A DNA stretch of 15,585 nucleotides from assembly GCA_004292985.1 (NCBI GenBank), contig RDXT01000812.1, forward strand, positions 1-15,585, given 5' to 3'. This document shows, piece by piece, positions 15,354-15,585 of this stretch. Source of the DNA: Bacteroidota bacterium (GTDB lineage Bacteria > Bacteroidota > Bacteroidia > J057). Each line of letters begins with the position of its first letter. Within the stretch, counting starts at the first letter, position 1. Both the position numbers and the translations under genes were made by a program. The notes below the pieces were generated by a model. The model was not told where the DNA came from. It made no database searches and saw only the letters and a program-made list of their open reading frames with translations.

Positions 15354-15585
15354 CGCAGGGCTTTTTCACTGCTGGCTACCTGACATCTGGTATATCTCTA
15401 CTTACACTACCAGCCAAATTTAAAATTTCATTTTAAATTTGGCTGGTAAAAGCAAAAAACTACCCCCCCCTCTACGCTCCCAAAAGCCTCCCTCCAGCCC
15501 GGCGGAACATTAATCATAGCCCCGGGCAACAAAACTCATCCCCGCCCTCCGACCGCGCCCCTAAGTTTGCTTAAAAAAAAATGCA
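15354..15585. other. Intergenic region downstream of pnkp
   Basis: These 232 bases contain one clear structure, the hairpin at 15408-15448. After it comes C-rich sequence with a run of eight C at 15462-15469 and an A-rich end at the window edge. I see no gene, tRNA or repeat array in either strand. Confidence 0.6.
15408..15448 (+). terminator. Strong hairpin, probable terminator of the hen1-pnkp operon
   Basis: TACCAGCCAAATTTAAAA at 15408-15425 is a perfect inverted repeat of 15431-15448, separated by TTTCA. The T at 15426 and A at 15430 can add one more pair. The stem is thus 18-19 base pairs, starting 55 bases after the pnkp stop codon. There is no T-run after it on the plus strand, so it is not a textbook intrinsic terminator. 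It may also stop transcription from the opposite side. Confidence 0.6.

Noticed and set aside
15462..15469. Run of eight C
   Set aside because: A lone homopolymer in an intergenic region, with no gene or repeat unit attached. It could even be a sequencing-length uncertainty.
1..15585. CRISPR arrays, tRNA or rRNA genes, transposases, integrases, attachment sites
   Set aside because: I looked for spaced direct repeats, cloverleaf-like sequences and recombinase motifs and saw none.

Overview
The window looks like a chromosomal stretch of a fairly GC-rich member of the Bacteroidota. Two things support this. The promoter of the long operon matches the Bacteroidota sigma-factor consensus exactly (TTTG, 19 bases, TATCTTTG), and gene starts lack Shine-Dalgarno sequences. 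The first gene is also a DUF6157 type that I associate with this phylum. I cannot name a genus.

Layout. (1) 1-2024 holds ordinary genes: the 3' part of a DUF6157 gene (+), then on the minus strand a secreted or membrane-anchored SMP-30/strictosidine-synthase-like beta-propeller protein and a Crp/Fnr-type regulator. (2) 2069-3909 (-) is a two-gene unit: an OLD/RecF-like AAA ATPase followed by a DUF3226 TOPRIM-like protein, the general architecture of PARIS/OLD-type phage defence. Its DNA is clearly AT-richer than its surroundings. (3) 3910-4119 is the divergent intergenic region. (4) 4120-15353 (+) is a tight seven-gene operon: hen1, a SWIM zinc-finger gene, DUF5691, a MoxR-like AAA+ ATPase, DUF5682, a VWA protein and pnkp. 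(5) 15408-15448 is a strong hairpin, probably the operon terminator.

The operon is the main item. Hen1 and Pnkp are the two halves of the bacterial RNA end-healing, sealing and 2'-O-methylation complex, which repairs RNA cut by ribotoxins. Here they sit at opposite ends of one transcription unit. Between them lies a complete SWIM-DUF5691-MoxR-DUF5682-VWA cassette, a MoxR/VWA-type NTP-dependent system whose function is unknown. Gene junctions range from a 20-base overlap to a 9-base gap, so all seven genes are probably co-expressed. All catalytic residues I can place in Hen1, in the three Pnkp domains, in the AAA+ ATPase and in the VWA MIDAS site are present, except that the AAA+ Walker B motif has Glu in place of Asp. 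DUF5682 carries two GxxH motifs resembling those of TIKI/TraB/ChaN-type enzymes.

My inference is that the cassette is a sensing and remodelling machine coupled to RNA repair. The SWIM protein could bind nucleic acid, DUF5691 could act as a helical-repeat scaffold, MoxR and VWA could form the chaperone pair, and DUF5682 could be an enzyme or effector. The divergent ATPase/TOPRIM pair could be an independent defence module or a source of the RNA damage that this operon repairs.
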